Assembly: GCA_000433135.1 (NCBI GenBank)
Contig: HF991996.1
Location: forward strand, 5,986-18,355
From: Clostridium sp. CAG:921
GTDB taxonomy: Bacteria; Bacillota; Clostridia; TANB77; CAG-465
DNA: 12,370 nt
Direction: 5' to 3'
Made by a program: the position numbers and the translations under genes. Shown piece after piece: positions 12,019-12,370 of this stretch. Under the pieces are notes generated by a model. The model worked only from the letters and a program-made list of their open reading frames with translations, made no database searches and had not been told where the DNA came from. How positions within the stretch are numbered: the first letter of the stretch is position 1; the number at the start of each line of letters is the position of its first letter.

Positions 12019-12370
12019 TTATTTTTGCTTAGGTGATAAAAACATTGTTAAGCTTTTACCTTCCATTTTAGCTTCTTTTTCAATTTGTGAATTTTCAATC
12101 ATTTCTTGAAACCCCTTCATAATTTCCTTGCCTTGATTTATAAAGTTTAGCTCCCTACCTCTAAATCTCATAGAAATTTTTATTTTATTTCCCGCATCTA
12201 AAAATTTAGTTGCCATCTTTGCTTTTACTTCTAAATCATGCTTATCAATATTTGGCGATAATCTAATTTCTTTTATTTCAGTTACTTTTTGTTTTTTCTT
12301 AGCTTCTTTTGCCCTCTTTGACATTTCAAATTTATACTTACTATAATTTATAAATTTACAAACAGGATTT
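12019..12370 (-). CDS. infC: translation initiation factor IF-3, N-terminal part beyond window
   Basis: IF-3 binds the 30S subunit, prevents premature 50S joining and checks start codon and initiator tRNA. The frame stays open to the right edge: before the ATG at 12324 it reads NPVCKFINYSKYKFE, matching the NPPVCKIMDYGKYKFE segment of IF-3, so that ATG is internal and not the start. The visible 116 codons cover the linker (KRAKEAKKKQKV) and the whole C-terminal domain (EIRLSPNIDKHDLEVKAK, RFRGRELNFINQG), ending MFLSPKQK. Roughly 50-60 N-terminal residues, the start codon and the operon promoter are outside the window. Confidence 0.96.
   Translation of the reverse strand, partial: NPVCKFINYSKYKFEMSKRAKEAKKKQKVTEIKEIRLSPNIDKHDLEVKAKMATKFLDAGNKIKISMRFRGRELNFINQGKEIMKGFQEMIENSQIEKEAKMEGKSLTMFLSPKQK

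Noticed and set aside
12019..12324. A 101-residue protein starting at ATG 12324
   Set aside because: The frame continues upstream with NPVCKFINYSKYKFE, conserved IF-3 sequence, so the ATG is internal to infC.
1..12370. CRISPR array, insertion sequence, tRNA/rRNA or prophage block
   Set aside because: No regularly spaced repeats, transposase, cloverleaf or phage structural genes were seen; the dUTPase alone does not indicate a phage.

Overview
The window reads as a chromosomal segment of a very AT-rich, low-GC Gram-positive bacterium, most likely a member of the Clostridia (Firmicutes). Evidence: strong GGAGG-type ribosome binding sites, near-consensus TTGACA-N17-TATAAT promoters, frequent GTG/TTG starts, TGG used for tryptophan, and Firmicutes-type gene groupings (a YabE-like cell-wall protein beside rsmA/ksgA; mutL with miaA; infC-rpmI-rplT). 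Species cannot be named from the sequence. I see no rRNA, tRNA, CRISPR array, insertion sequence or prophage gene block.

Layout. (1) 1-1983, minus strand: a YabE-like secreted lytic transglycosylase (DUF348-G5-SLT) behind a perfect consensus promoter, then rsmA (16S rRNA dimethyltransferase), which appears to start with the rare codon ATT and runs off the left edge. (2) 1984-3542, plus strand: an AT-rich divergent spacer with a 14-bp hairpin, a dUTPase whose leader holds a hairpin between SD and ATG, and an unrecognised 193-residue protein with its own promoter. (3) 3526-3566: a hairpin terminator shared by convergent genes and overlapping both stop codons. (4) 3565-8350, minus strand: a compact operon mutL - Nudix hydrolase - miaA - HlyD-like membrane protein, covering mismatch repair, possible nucleotide clean-up and tRNA modification. 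(5) 8380-8766, plus strand: a small membrane protein divergent from mutL with a perfect promoter. (6) 8881-10771, minus strand: the least ordinary part. Two paralogous stand-alone proteins, each made of two tandem helix-hairpin-helix units resembling the RNA polymerase alpha C-terminal domain, flank a single-pass Tyr/Glu-rich membrane protein. The upstream promoter has its -35 box in the centre of a perfect 11-bp inverted repeat, and the leader may encode a 33-residue hydrophobic peptide. (7) 10813-12370, minus strand: infC (5' end outside the window), rpmI, rplT and efp, closed by a good intrinsic terminator.

Most genes are housekeeping functions in DNA repair, nucleotide hygiene, tRNA modification and ribosome assembly or translation. 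The parts most worth follow-up are the paired alpha-CTD-like proteins with their palindromic promoter, the ATT start of rsmA, and the structured dUTPase leader.
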